Shown here: positions 53,581 to 63,118 of the stretch, piece after piece
How positions within the stretch are numbered: position 1 is the stretch's first letter
How the letters are laid out: each line of letters starts with the position of its first letter
Assembly (NCBI RefSeq): GCF_001050135.1
Contig: NZ_CP012040.1
Location: forward strand, 1,488,001 to 1,552,000
DNA: 64,000 bases
Direction of reading: 5' to 3'
Source: Cyclobacterium amurskyense
GTDB taxonomy: Bacteria; Bacteroidota; Bacteroidia; Cytophagales; Cyclobacteriaceae
Notes under the pieces: model-generated
What the model saw: the letters and a program-made list of their open reading frames with translations, nothing else
Told to the model about the DNA's origin: nothing
Databases searched by the model: none
Made by a program: the position numbers and the translations under genes

Positions 53581-53687
53581 ACCCAGGTATTTGAATATGA
53601 CCTGAATTGCCCCTCACTATTTAATTCCAATAATTTATGCACTTACAATACGGATATATTTGATAGGCATCCAAAGCAGATATTTAG

Positions 53688-53736
53688 TTAAACCCGAAAT
53701 ATGCAATAGACATTCTATTACATATTTCGGGTTAAA
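53688..53736. mobile_element. Minimal element, copy D (53693-53731), TTAAA duplication
   Basis: 39 bp: CCCGAAATATGCAATAG, then a 5-nt loop ACATT, then CTATTACATATTTCGGG. The 17-bp arms pair with a single C/T difference. TTAAA flanks at 53688-53692 and 53732-53736. It is only the two termini of the longer copies with nothing between, placed 8 bases before the terminator at 53740. Confidence 0.9.
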
Positions 53737-53739
53737 ATA

Positions 53740-53777
53740 ACAAACCCCTCAGTATTTGATTACTGAGGGGTTTGTTT
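53740..53777. terminator. Bidirectional terminator after the ThiF-rhodanese gene
   Basis: ACAAACCCCTCAGTA inverted at TACTGAGGGGTTTGT with loop TTTGAT and T run, 15-bp arms. Serves both the plus-strand gene and the leftward OmpA operon. Confidence 0.9.
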
Positions 53778-53810
53778 TTAATAAAAGCACAATTTCCAAA
53801 ATTGGAATTG

Positions 53811-56174
53811 CTATTCTTCTTTCTTAGACCAATTCTTGTTTAGTTTTGGTAAGCTAAGCTCAGTGCGACGATTGAGTTGGTGCATTGAAGGTGTACAAGG
53901 TTTGTCTCCGCAGTCATTAACCGGTTTCTCTTTGCCGAAAAACTCATAGACCATTCGATCTGAAGCGATTCCCTTGTCTTCAAGGTATTTTTTCACAACC
54001 AAAGCTCGTTTTTCAGATAACTTTTGATTGTAAGCATCGCTGCCTCTATTGTCTGTATGCCCTTTAATTTCCAGTCTTCTTTGGAGCATTTCTCTTAGCA
54101 ATAAAGCTACTCTTTCTAAGGCCATCATGTCCTCACCATCGAGGGTAGCTTTGTCAAAACCAAAGTATATAGTAGGCAATTCTACTGGCAACTGCACATT
54201 ACTTATATCACATAGATCAAGGTCAGCCATTTCAGGCGGAAGGTTATATGCTTTTCCTTCCTCTGGGAAAGCCAATAATAACAACTCCGTACGCCTATTG
54301 ACCTGATGTTTGTTTTCTGGACAAGGAACACCATCTCCACAGTCGTTGGCAGGTTCTTTTTCCCCAAACCACTCTGCTTCAATTCTAGATCTTGCTATTC
54401 CGTATTTACCTAAATAATCTCTTACCGCATCTGCTCTTCTTTCACTAAGGGCCTCATTGTAGGCATCACTTGCACGTGAATCAGTATGAGAACGAACAGC
54501 TATATTCAAAAATGAGTAGGACTTCAAAAGCTCTGCAACTTTATCTAGGGAAGCTTCCGCATCCTCTCTTATTGATGAATCGTCTAAATTATAAAACACC
54601 AAATCAACGTAAGCAGTGGTATTATAAGGAATACGTACCATTTGATAGGTCTTTTCAAGAGAAGCATCTTTCAGCCCTTTGGTGCTCAATTCCTTGTCAT
54701 GAATGGTGAAGTATCCTTCTTTCTTGATTACCAGTTCCAAATCTTCTTCAGGTGCTATTGATGCTTGTAGTTTCCCTTTCCCATCTTGCTTTACATCCAC
54801 TATGGATCGATCCGCACCTTCCATAAGGTTAACCTCAAATGTGCCTGTCAATTGCTCACCATTACAGCCTAAAATCAAAGCCTGGAAATCTTTGTAAAGT
54901 GTTTCAACTTCAAAAATATCATCCCATCCTTTACTTTCAGGCCTGTTGGAGGAAAGGATGGTTTTATTATCAGAGGTAATGAAAAACCCGAAATCATCTT
55001 GTGGTGAATTATATGGAACGCCAAGATTTTTTAAGCCTGAAAAACCATTTCCTGAAATATTGGTTTCAAACAAATCAAGACCGCCTAAACCAAGATGCCC
55101 ATCAGACGCAAAATACAGTTTGCCTCCTTTAATATAGGGAGCGCTTTCATGTCCACTTGTATTTATCTTATTGCCTAAGTTTACCGGGGCCTGAAATTCA
55201 AAATCATCATTGTACTGCATATAATACAAATCAAATCCACCTAAGCCTCCATCCATGTCGGATGAGAAATACAGACGTTTGTTTTTTTCATCCACAAAAG
55301 GATTGCTTATTCCATATTCAAGAGGAGCGTTAATAGAGAGACCATTAAAATCGATCATTTGGCCTTCCTCGTCCATTCGGCTAAAATAAACCTCTGAATT
55401 GACCTCATAACTTCCCGATTCTCTGATATCTCTTGTCACCGTATAAAAGATCACGGGACTCTCTTGCAGGGCAAAGGGATCTGTTGCGTGAAAAACATTG
55501 GGAACAGGAATGGTCAATGGCTCAATTTCGCCAGAATCATCCATTCTGTAAATTCCCAAAAAGTCTCTTCCGGTCCAGTCTGATTCCTTATTGTAATATT
55601 TATAACTCTTGACAATTCTTATTCCTTTTTTATTTCGGTCTGATTTACCTCCCCTATCGGAAGAAAAATAAATGTTCCCTTTACTGTCTTTTGTAAAGCC
55701 AAAATCAGCACTAGAAGTATTGACACCATCAACCCCTATTACACCTGCATTGGCTTTGGTCCCATACCAGTGTTTTAAAGAGTCAAGGTTAAGGTTTTGA
55801 ATTGCGGAAGAGCCTTTTCCATTTAATGAGTCCAATGCAGCAAACACAGCATCTCTTTCCCCTGCCTGATTAGCAGCAGCGATATAGGACAACCAATCCT
55901 CATTTGAAGCATCCGAAAAGTCTACTACCTTTTTCCACCAATTATGGCTTTGTTGGTAATCTCTCAAATAGGTGAAGCCTTCTGCAGCACCTTTGGCAGC
56001 CTTATAGGTAGCTTTCTTATTGTAAGCTTTTGCATAGCCAGTGGCAGCTTCGTAATAATTTGATTCCGCAGCTTTTTGCTGGGCATACCTCAACAGGCCG
56101 TTTTGTGCCTGTACTTGGCAGACCAAGGCACTGAATAAAATTACAGGCAAGAAATAAATAAAAATCTTTTTCAT
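53811..56174 (-). CDS. OmpA-family protein with a PD40-type propeller and two tandem OmpA domains
   Basis: 787-aa exported protein (signal IYFLPVILFSALVCQVQA), a TPR-like start (LLRYAQQKAAESNYYEAATGYAKAYNKKATYKAAKGAAEG), a WD40-like beta-propeller (residues 150-410; FYFSSDRGGKSD-type blades with YFSSDMDGGLGGFDLYYM), then two OmpA-like peptidoglycan-binding domains: residues about 540-655 with NIAVRSHTDSRASDAYN and NRRTELLL, and residues 675-785 with LEIKGHTDNRGSDAYNQ and NRRTELSL. One such domain is the rule for T9SS partners of this type. The ATG at 56174 avoids the 10-base overlap of an upstream start. Third gene of the adhesin/PorP operon. Confidence 0.88.
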   Translation of the reverse strand: MKKIFIYFLPVILFSALVCQVQAQNGLLRYAQQKAAESNYYEAATGYAKAYNKKATYKAAKGAAEGFTYLRDYQQSHNWWKKVVDFSDASNEDWLSYIAAANQAGERDAVFAALDSLNGKGSSAIQNLNLDSLKHWYGTKANAGVIGVDGVNTSSADFGFTKDSKGNIYFSSDRGGKSDRNKKGIRIVKSYKYYNKESDWTGRDFLGIYRMDDSGEIEPLTIPVPNVFHATDPFALQESPVIFYTVTRDIRESGSYEVNSEVYFSRMDEEGQMIDFNGLSINAPLEYGISNPFVDEKNKRLYFSSDMDGGLGGFDLYYMQYNDDFEFQAPVNLGNKINTSGHESAPYIKGGKLYFASDGHLGLGGLDLFETNISGNGFSGLKNLGVPYNSPQDDFGFFITSDNKTILSSNRPESKGWDDIFEVETLYKDFQALILGCNGEQLTGTFEVNLMEGADRSIVDVKQDGKGKLQASIAPEEDLELVIKKEGYFTIHDKELSTKGLKDASLEKTYQMVRIPYNTTAYVDLVFYNLDDSSIREDAEASLDKVAELLKSYSFLNIAVRSHTDSRASDAYNEALSERRADAVRDYLGKYGIARSRIEAEWFGEKEPANDCGDGVPCPENKHQVNRRTELLLLAFPEEGKAYNLPPEMADLDLCDISNVQLPVELPTIYFGFDKATLDGEDMMALERVALLLREMLQRRLEIKGHTDNRGSDAYNQKLSEKRALVVKKYLEDKGIASDRMVYEFFGKEKPVNDCGDKPCTPSMHQLNRRTELSLPKLNKNWSKKEE

Positions 56175-56176
56175 AT

Positions 56177-57184
56177 TTAGAACCATCTTGGGTTTTTCAT
56201 ATTCACTTTTCTTGGGGAGATATAATAACCTAAAGACATCTCATGGCTATTGTTTCTCAGACCATTAAGGGCATTGGTTTGTACATCATAAGCATATCCT
56301 AGTCTGAGTTTTTCTGTAGCAAACAATTCAAGTATCAATGCTACAGCATTTTTGGAAGAGAGTCCTGAAGGCAAATCAGAGGCACCAACTTTTAAATTGG
56401 TACGGTAAGAAGCTCCTGCCCATATTCTATCCATAAATAAAAACATCCCATTTAGGTCAAGGTTGGTTGGTCCGCTTCCCCCATTTCTCATCAGAAAGGA
56501 TGGCTTGAACTTAACATCATCAGATAGAGGAAACAAAGCGCCTGCAGTCAAGTAATAGTGGACATTGTGATAAGCCAAAGCAATTGCTTCTTTTTCCAGG
56601 CTTTTCTTACCTACTAAATTATACGCGCTGAATCCAGCATAAAAATTGGGGTTGTGAAAAAAGATACCCGTATTTAGGTTGGGCGTATAAACGTTGATCC
56701 TTCCTTCTGGTAATTCTCCATCACCGAAATCATTTGGGTCAAACATGCTCCCGTCAATGGCATATTCTGAAATTCCTCCACTGACACCGATTCCCAAAAA
56801 GGATTTATCTCCAGTTTGAATTCTGTAAGCATAAGTCAATAAACCGGTATTGGTTTTTGTTGGCCCAACTTCATCTGACATAATAGATACGCCAAAGCCC
56901 ATCAAACCTTCATTGGCACTTAAATCTGCGGTAACCGTAAAAGTGGTTGGTGCATCCGGTAAACCTCCCCACTGACTCCTGTAGGTAGACTGAACATAAT
57001 GTTCCCCCTTGTATCCTGCATAGGCCGGATTTACATGTAAGCCATTAAACATGTATTGGCTAAACTGGGGCAACTGCTGGGCTTCTGAGCCAATTATCCC
57101 AACAGCAAGCAATATCACCAAAAATCCAAAAACTCTAAAAATATTCTTCATCGAACTTATTATTTTAATGCTGCTACTATACAC
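56177..57184 (-). CDS. PorP/SprF family type IX secretion membrane protein
   Basis: 335-aa outer-membrane barrel of the PorP/SprF group: signal VFGFLVILLAVGIIGSEAQ, opening QQLPQFSQYMFNGLHVNPAYAGYKG, a signature of the family (QFSQYMFNxxxxNPAYAG), then alternating barrel strands to the C-terminal phenylalanine (NPRWF). It acts with SprB-type adhesins in the T9SS, linking cargo to the outer membrane. Placed between the type B adhesin and the OmpA protein, with 7- and 2-base gaps. Confidence 0.93.
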   Translation of the reverse strand: MYSSSIKIISSMKNIFRVFGFLVILLAVGIIGSEAQQLPQFSQYMFNGLHVNPAYAGYKGEHYVQSTYRSQWGGLPDAPTTFTVTADLSANEGLMGFGVSIMSDEVGPTKTNTGLLTYAYRIQTGDKSFLGIGVSGGISEYAIDGSMFDPNDFGDGELPEGRINVYTPNLNTGIFFHNPNFYAGFSAYNLVGKKSLEKEAIALAYHNVHYYLTAGALFPLSDDVKFKPSFLMRNGGSGPTNLDLNGMFLFMDRIWAGASYRTNLKVGASDLPSGLSSKNAVALILELFATEKLRLGYAYDVQTNALNGLRNNSHEMSLGYYISPRKVNMKNPRWF

Positions 57185-57191
57185 AAGATCA

Positions 57192-60134
57192 CTATTTTAT
57201 GACTTGAAGCCAACCTTTATAGGTCTGCTCCTCACCACTATTGTCCGTGATCACTAAGACATAAAAGTAAGAACCCGAATTTAGACCTTGTGCTGCCCAA
57301 TCATTTCTGTAATCCTCTGATTCGAAAACATGGTCACCATTTCGATTGAAAATAGTCAAAGCACTTTTTGCAAAATTCTCTATTCCTTTAATTTCAAAAG
57401 TATCGTTCTTTCCATCCAGATTTCCTGGAGTAATCACGTTAGGTACAAAAAACCTAATGATCTGATTGATGTCACTGGCATCCTGATTGGCAGAACTGTT
57501 GTCCTGATCATCTGGCACTTCTATATTCACGGTATTGGTAACTGTACCTACACCTGCGGCCTGCACCTTGATGACATAAACCATTTCTTGGCCAGCAGTA
57601 ATAGAAGGTATAGTCCAACTTAAGGTATTTCCAGAAAGTGTTGCTCCTGGATCTGTACCGGTAAAGCCAATGTAGGTTACATTTACTGGCAATTGATCAC
57701 TGACCTTAACATTCTCGGCTGAGCTTTGACCATTGTTACTTACCCGAATTTCATATTCGAATTCGTTGCCTTCATAAATGGCTTTGCCAAAGGAGGTTTT
57801 TGACACACTAATGTCTACTGACTTGGCAACCACCGTTACTGGAGAAGCAGTAACTTGATCCGTGAAATCACCGATACTTATCGTAGCAGTATTAATTTTT
57901 TCACCTCTTTCAACACCCATTGCTTCAATTTGGAGGTTTAAAGATTCTCCAGATGCCAAAGCTGAAATCACCCAGTTGCCTTCAGAGTCCTGTGCTGGGA
58001 CTGCTCCCATATTTAACAAACCGGCTGGAAGTGGGTCTGCCACCAAAACATTGGTCAGATCAAAATCTGAATTATTGGTTAGTTTTATCGTGTAGGTAAC
58101 TAACCCTCCTATTTGAATTTGGGAAAGGTCTGATGTTTTGCTTAATGCCAGCAAAATCGGCCTTACCAAAACACTCACTTTGGCTTGATCGCAGAATAGT
58201 CTATCTGCATTCTCACAAATTTCATAGGTAAAGGAATCATCTCCTGAGAAATTGGTATCAGGAGTATAGGTGACTACACCACCATTGCCAATAACAATGG
58301 AACCATTGCTCGGATCTGAGGTGATCAACAATGTTTCCTCTAGAATTGCACCTGCATTGGTAAAATCATTGTCCAAAACTGGAATATCAATTGCTACATT
58401 TTGATTGGTAACCACATCCTCATCCTTGGCTTCCAATTTAACATCTTGCAAGCTAAATTTAATTTCTCCTTGATCCTTATTGGTTGGGTTTATGGTTTCT
58501 ACAAGATCATATAACAGAACATAGTCCCCTTCAGGTAAACCTGTAGGCAAGGTAAGTACCCCCTCTTCTGAGAGAGTTACGCCCGCAAGGCCATCATTAT
58601 CTGTCAATATTGCATGAACCCTATCTGTAGTTACAGGTTCATTATTCAAAAGGTCATTACCCAATACATTCCCTACATCTCCAGCTCGATTTAAATTTAT
58701 AGAACCGAAGCTATCATCCAAAGCTTCCAATACGGTAGACTGAACAGAAATTGATACCGTAGCCTGATCACATTTCCCTGGGTCAGCTTTATCACATATT
58801 TGGTAAACCAATTCAAAATCACCAGCAGGAATTCCTTCTATTATATTAATAGTTCCATCTGCATTCAATACTACTTTACCAGCAGAGTTATTACTTACTA
58901 TGCTAAGGTTGACATTGTCTATCAATGCTGGTAATCCGTTTAGCAAGTCATTGTCCAATACGTTAATTACAGTCTCTTTACCAAAACTATCATCAAGTTG
59001 GATCAAATCATCATTAGCAATAGGAATGTATTCAATGACTTCAACGGTTACCTCTGCCTCATCTGAATCGCCTCCACCCGTTGTGATCTTATAAACCATT
59101 TTGTATATGCCCGGGGCAGTATTTGGTGGCACATCTACCGTACCATCAGGATTCAAAGTGACAGTACCGGCTGGAAAAGGAGTCACTGTTTCCAAAGTCA
59201 CATCAATTGGATTCAATGGAAAACCGTTTAACTCATCATTGTCGTAAACATTAATTACTGCTTCTCCTCCTAATTCACTATTAACTCTTTCCGCTAAATC
59301 CGGGGTAGCGGAGATTGCATTGACAAAAAATACAAGTTTTCCGTCAGGTTCATTCACTGCAATAATTCTTATACCAAAAATGGGTTCACTTGACTCAAAA
59401 ATTGCTGGAGAAAAAAGCACCATATATTGGGTTTGGGTAGGGGCATTGGTAACATGGTTAATACCAGTATTCCATTGATAGCCTCTAACCTGGATAACCT
59501 TAGCTCCTTCTATAGGTTTTCCTTCCCTATCCAGTGCAATAAAATCTGTTGCTGAATTACCATTCCTTTCTGTATACAGTAAATACCCAGATGTAACAAC
59601 CTGATCCTTGTATTCCAGGTCTACAAATGCTTCACCCTGAGGAATGGACGGTTGACCATTAATATCCCAGTAAGATCTAATATCAGGAGTTGAGACAACC
59701 ATTTCCAAGCTACTCAAAAAGTCAGCTTCCCTATGTGTAGTAATACTATTGTCAGAGTGTACGATTTGAACTGCCTCCGATCTGATAGCTTCTGTACCAA
59801 TTACCGGATTTGGATTTTCAACCACTGGATTTCTGGTGGTAGCAAAGATTACTTTATCACCTCCAATCTTTATTGAGCTAATTACCACTGGCACATCTGC
59901 CGGGCTAGGGTTTTCATTCCCATCGGGTGAAGTTTGAACCAATTCATTCCCTTCAATAAGGTATTTTACTTCCTCAATGAGGATATTATTTTCTGTACCC
60001 GTAACAGTTACTGTTTGGGCTGAAACCTGCCCCACAATTGAAACAATAAATAATAAAATAAAAGGGATAAACTTAATGGTCTTTTTAAAAAAATAATGAA
60101 GACCAAGCTGAACCAATAAAATTAATCTTTTCAT
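57192..60134 (-). CDS. Type B T9SS-sorted adhesin-like protein (gliding motility C-terminal domain)
   Basis: 980-aa exported protein (N-terminal helix FIPFILLFIVSIVGQVSA). The middle is a set of repeated beta domains (EAVINVYDNDELNGFPLNP; ETVINVLDNDLLNGLPALI; DIPVLDNDFTNAGAILEE, about 90-110 residues each), then two DUF11-type units (LVTYTIKLTNNSDFDLTNVLVADPLPAG and FEYEIRVSNNGQSSAENVKVSDQLP). The last 90 residues are the gliding-motility C-terminal sorting domain (VPNVITPGNLDGKNDTFEIKGI to GSYFYVLVITDNSGEEQTYKGWLQVIK). First gene of the operon with PorP/SprF and OmpA, the known SprB-type arrangement. Confidence 0.92.
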   Translation of the reverse strand: MKRLILLVQLGLHYFFKKTIKFIPFILLFIVSIVGQVSAQTVTVTGTENNILIEEVKYLIEGNELVQTSPDGNENPSPADVPVVISSIKIGGDKVIFATTRNPVVENPNPVIGTEAIRSEAVQIVHSDNSITTHREADFLSSLEMVVSTPDIRSYWDINGQPSIPQGEAFVDLEYKDQVVTSGYLLYTERNGNSATDFIALDREGKPIEGAKVIQVRGYQWNTGINHVTNAPTQTQYMVLFSPAIFESSEPIFGIRIIAVNEPDGKLVFFVNAISATPDLAERVNSELGGEAVINVYDNDELNGFPLNPIDVTLETVTPFPAGTVTLNPDGTVDVPPNTAPGIYKMVYKITTGGGDSDEAEVTVEVIEYIPIANDDLIQLDDSFGKETVINVLDNDLLNGLPALIDNVNLSIVSNNSAGKVVLNADGTINIIEGIPAGDFELVYQICDKADPGKCDQATVSISVQSTVLEALDDSFGSINLNRAGDVGNVLGNDLLNNEPVTTDRVHAILTDNDGLAGVTLSEEGVLTLPTGLPEGDYVLLYDLVETINPTNKDQGEIKFSLQDVKLEAKDEDVVTNQNVAIDIPVLDNDFTNAGAILEETLLITSDPSNGSIVIGNGGVVTYTPDTNFSGDDSFTYEICENADRLFCDQAKVSVLVRPILLALSKTSDLSQIQIGGLVTYTIKLTNNSDFDLTNVLVADPLPAGLLNMGAVPAQDSEGNWVISALASGESLNLQIEAMGVERGEKINTATISIGDFTDQVTASPVTVVAKSVDISVSKTSFGKAIYEGNEFEYEIRVSNNGQSSAENVKVSDQLPVNVTYIGFTGTDPGATLSGNTLSWTIPSITAGQEMVYVIKVQAAGVGTVTNTVNIEVPDDQDNSSANQDASDINQIIRFFVPNVITPGNLDGKNDTFEIKGIENFAKSALTIFNRNGDHVFESEDYRNDWAAQGLNSGSYFYVLVITDNSGEEQTYKGWLQVIK

Positions 60135-60290
60135 ATAAAATTAAACTTAAAAACTAGTCATAACACTCCTATGTAAATCAAAAGAATAAAATAGTCTCCA
60201 AAAATAAGACTTTTATTTATATCTGACAAGGGCATGAAAGCCCCTAACTCACTAATTCATATAGTTTTTTAAAATGATTTTAATTTAAAA

Positions 60291-60326
60291 AAAACCAAGT
60301 AGCTAATAAAAAAGCCACTTGGTTTT
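60291..60326 (-). terminator. Likely terminator of the LruC operon
   Basis: AAAACCAAGTAGC-type arm (60291-60303) against GCCACTTGGTTTT (60314-60326), with T and A runs either side. It lies about 75 bases past the LruC-gene stop. Confidence 0.7.
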
Positions 60327-60400
60327 TAAAACAATAATCAATTAATAAAACAGGAAAAATAATAACTCATTCTATTTCATTATTATACTGGCAATACTAC

Positions 60401-61897
60401 TTATTTCGCATTCAACAACATCTTATCCTCACGATAACCTTTCTGATCTTTGTACCAGTCTGGATAGGCTTCTCCACCTGTAGCTGCCCATTTATAAAAC
60501 ATATTGTATCCTGTAGTTATGCTCTCTTTGTTCATCATATAAGGAACACTTTCGGTTACATTAAGTCCCCAAGGAAGTCCATTGTCTTTGCCTTTGTAAA
60601 AAGAGTTATCGTCTCCGTTAGAATTGTCCTGTTTTGTTCCGAATAGAGATTTGTCCACATGCGCCGTAGGCCTTTTTCCTGGAAGATGCACTTCAACACC
60701 ACGTTTCTGATTAACTATAAGGAAAGGATTGAAACTATCCATCGTCAAGTCACTAAGCATTACTGGTTCTTCCCTGCTCCTAGTTGTTACAATTGGGTCA
60801 TTAAGGTACAATGTGATACGCATTTTCTCAACAGACTGCATTGGGAATTTGGGATCTGTATTGATGCCTACTGATCCTCCACCAGGGTGGGTAAGCACAT
60901 TGTCAACATCATCAAAAGCAATTACAGTAGCATATTCATTTCCTTCTTCAAGTCCATTGGACATGAATTTATGAATGGTATTGGACTTAATTTTGGAACC
61001 TTCTACCTTATAGATCTGACCAGGACTAATGCCTGTAAACTCTATTCCAAAGCCATTAGAATATCCAGCCCCTGCTGCTCTAGGCAAGAGATCTATCTGT
61101 ACTTCTACAACCTTACCATCAGCATCTGTAATCCTATTGATCATATAATCCAATACCAAATCATTGAAATCATAATCTCCAGTAGCTGGCCACAAGTCTT
61201 CAAACATTAAAGTTCCAGGTCCTTCAGGCGTAAGGTAATTGTTGTAGGCTTTGTATTTATCCTCTGGATAATCATCTTCACCATCAATCACACCATCACC
61301 GTCTGTATCTTTTTTCTCTCCTTTTGGAAAGCAATTCGAAGAAGGGTCTGAATAATATTCGCCAGGAATTTCAATATTATCAATTGCCATTATGACATCC
61401 TCACCATAAACCATAAAAACAAGGTGAACTTTTCCTATCGCACCCTCCATGTCTTTGGAGATTTTAAAGTCGGCTTTTTTCGTTTTATCCTTATTTTTAC
61501 TACCATAGTTGACTTCATGGTAACCTAGGTATTCATAATCTGTACTTTCTCCTGTTTCCTTATTATCTTCATCAAATGGAATATAGAAAGCATATACTAT
61601 TGCCTCTTTCACCTCGGAATAAGGCGTCAAATCCATATAAATTTTACCTTTTTCAAATTTCATCCATGGAGATTTTATATCCCCGCGACTCCCATCACTA
61701 CTTCCTTTTGTTATAAAGCTGTACTTTCCATCAGTAACATAATCCGACTCATCAGTCAGAGAAATATCATAAAAATCCCAACAGGAGTAATAGTAATCTT
61801 TCAAGCTGCCCAATTCCCCATCATTAGTGACTACGGTCTCGGCAAAAGACTGATAACTAACCAATCCCAACAGGTAACAAAATATTAATTTTTTCAT
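60401..61897 (-). CDS. LruC-domain (DUF4842) exported protein
   Basis: 498-aa protein with a signal peptide (LIFCYLLGLVSYQSFA). Residues 30-195 form a beta-rich domain; DTDGDGVIDGEDDYPEDKYKAYNN near 200 is a calcium-type thrombospondin-3 repeat; residues 220-475 are the LruC domain with GTLMFEDLWPATGDYDFNDLVLDYMI, its diagnostic 'DYDFNDLVLDY'. The name comes from a Leptospira antigen; function is unknown. It follows a small lipoprotein gene by 29 bases, both preceded by a Crp-type palindrome. Confidence 0.88.
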   Translation of the reverse strand: MKKLIFCYLLGLVSYQSFAETVVTNDGELGSLKDYYYSCWDFYDISLTDESDYVTDGKYSFITKGSSDGSRGDIKSPWMKFEKGKIYMDLTPYSEVKEAIVYAFYIPFDEDNKETGESTDYEYLGYHEVNYGSKNKDKTKKADFKISKDMEGAIGKVHLVFMVYGEDVIMAIDNIEIPGEYYSDPSSNCFPKGEKKDTDGDGVIDGEDDYPEDKYKAYNNYLTPEGPGTLMFEDLWPATGDYDFNDLVLDYMINRITDADGKVVEVQIDLLPRAAGAGYSNGFGIEFTGISPGQIYKVEGSKIKSNTIHKFMSNGLEEGNEYATVIAFDDVDNVLTHPGGGSVGINTDPKFPMQSVEKMRITLYLNDPIVTTRSREEPVMLSDLTMDSFNPFLIVNQKRGVEVHLPGKRPTAHVDKSLFGTKQDNSNGDDNSFYKGKDNGLPWGLNVTESVPYMMNKESITTGYNMFYKWAATGGEAYPDWYKDQKGYREDKMLLNAK

Positions 61898-61926
61898 TGT
61901 ATTAATAGTTTAAAAATTTTATGATA

Positions 61927-62388
61927 TTATTCAGCGCTTAATTCAGCGAATTCTACGACCTCTTCGTCAGCATCTCTCTCCAACTCAAAATTGAAAGATG
62001 CTACATTGTTATTGACTTCAGACGACTTTTCGGTTCCGCCATATTTCATAACAATTACATCCACACTTGAAGGCAAATCAAAAGTCATTTCAAAATCCTC
62101 ATGCATTTTATGAGAACCTCCAAATATTTCAGTTCCTTCACTTGTCAATAATGTAAGCTTTTGGTTGACTCCTACATCCACTGTTAAGCCTTCAATATTT
62201 ACAGTAATTTCATTGGTCGTTTTCCAATCAAAAAATTCTGAAACAGTTAACTCATCAATCGTTTCGGCTTCCGGACCTATCAGCTTGGTGTTTTCTTCTA
62301 ATTGCTCCTCATTACAGGAGGAGAAAAATACCAGGATAGGAATAATTAACGCCAGGATTCTAAATCCCATTCTTTTGCTGTTTTTCAT
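61927..62388 (-). CDS. Small lipoprotein, unknown
   Basis: 153-aa lipoprotein (signal LALIIPILVFFSSC, Cys25) followed by an acidic mature part (EEQLEENTKLIGPEAETIDELTVSEFFDWKTTNEITVNIEGL) and beta strands to the end. The 'FFDWKTT' segment is the start of a domain that often precedes LruC domains in Bacteroidota. It is the first gene of the LruC operon. Function unknown. Confidence 0.75.
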   Translation of the reverse strand: MKNSKRMGFRILALIIPILVFFSSCNEEQLEENTKLIGPEAETIDELTVSEFFDWKTTNEITVNIEGLTVDVGVNQKLTLLTSEGTEIFGGSHKMHEDFEMTFDLPSSVDVIVMKYGGTEKSSEVNNNVASFNFELERDADEEVVEFAELSAE

Positions 62389-62422
62389 TGTTCTGCTGTT
62401 TACTATAATTTAAAAAAGTAGT

Positions 62423-62436
62423 GTGACTTATGTCAC
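62423..62436. promoter_or_regulatory. Crp/Fnr-type operator palindrome upstream of the LruC operon
   Basis: GTGACTTATGTCAC, with 5-bp perfect arms and TGTGA-N6-TCAC spacing on the plus strand. It lies 35 bases upstream of the lipoprotein ATG, where an activator or repressor site would be expected. The regulator at 12324 is of the right family, but no link is shown. Confidence 0.5.
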
Positions 62437-62770
62437 CTTTATAATAATGAATCAAATATCCCCTTTAATTCATTCTTAGAGGGAAATAATCGACGAACAC
62501 AGGAAAAAGGTTGGCTAACTCCTGTTTTCAGTAGGTGAGATTATTACTATTAGTTGGTTTACAGGTATAAATGTAGAAAACATATAAAAGGCAAAAAAGT
62601 ATTTATTAACAAAAGAGAGATGTTAATGACACAAAATTCTTTTTATTATTCAAAAACCAAATATTATAATAGAAAAAATTACACAAGCATTTTATTGAAG
62701 GACAGAGTAAGTATTATGATGTTCAGATAATACATACCTAAAAAAAAGCGAAAAACTGCCTTAATTTTGA

Positions 62771-62806
62771 CGAAACTATTTCAAAATCAGCCACTTCTTT
62801 ACTTTT
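62771..62806. repeat. Fragment of the small-element family
   Basis: A 17-base identity TTCAAAATCAGCCACTT to the internal part of copy E (and the GAAATCGCTTCAAAA surroundings), without termini or target repeat. Suggests an old, partly deleted copy about 170 bases from copy E. The remaining 62437-62970 interval shows nothing else. Confidence 0.4.
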
Positions 62807-62971
62807 TATTAATCAACTTATTGAAAGCGTGCCCCAGACTCAGTCAAGCCGAATCATTTAGCCATTAAAACAAGATAGATAGGTCAGCTAATCAAATATT
62901 GCTGCTCCTTTTACGTTTTGAGACCTTGATTAAACAAGCAACCATTTGCTAAAGAAACATTCTCTATTAGG

Positions 62972-63096
62972 TTTAACCCGAAATATGCAATAGACAATCT
63001 ATTACGTGCTGAAATCGCTTCAAAATCAGCCACTTTGTTGCTGTTTTCAATTTCACCATAGCGGTGCTATGCTAAAATATCCACTACTGGGTTTGA
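62972..63096 (-). mobile_element. Small non-autonomous element, copy E (62977-63091), reverse orientation and left-truncated
   Basis: 115 bp, in the opposite orientation to A, B and C. The right terminus of the family (here CCCGAAATATGCAATAG) and the TAGCACCGCTA, ATTTCAGCA and GTAATAG modules are present, but the CCTGAC and CCCGTG stem modules are gone and the other end reads CTACTGGG. Flanks are TTTAA and TTTGA, a 4-of-5 match. Confidence 0.85.
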
Positions 63097-63118
63097 GAAA
63101 ACCAAAGCTAAAAAAACA

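Noticed and set aside
60887..61210. A 107-codon plus-strand frame opposite the LruC-domain gene
   Set aside because: Antisense shadow of the acidic LruC region.
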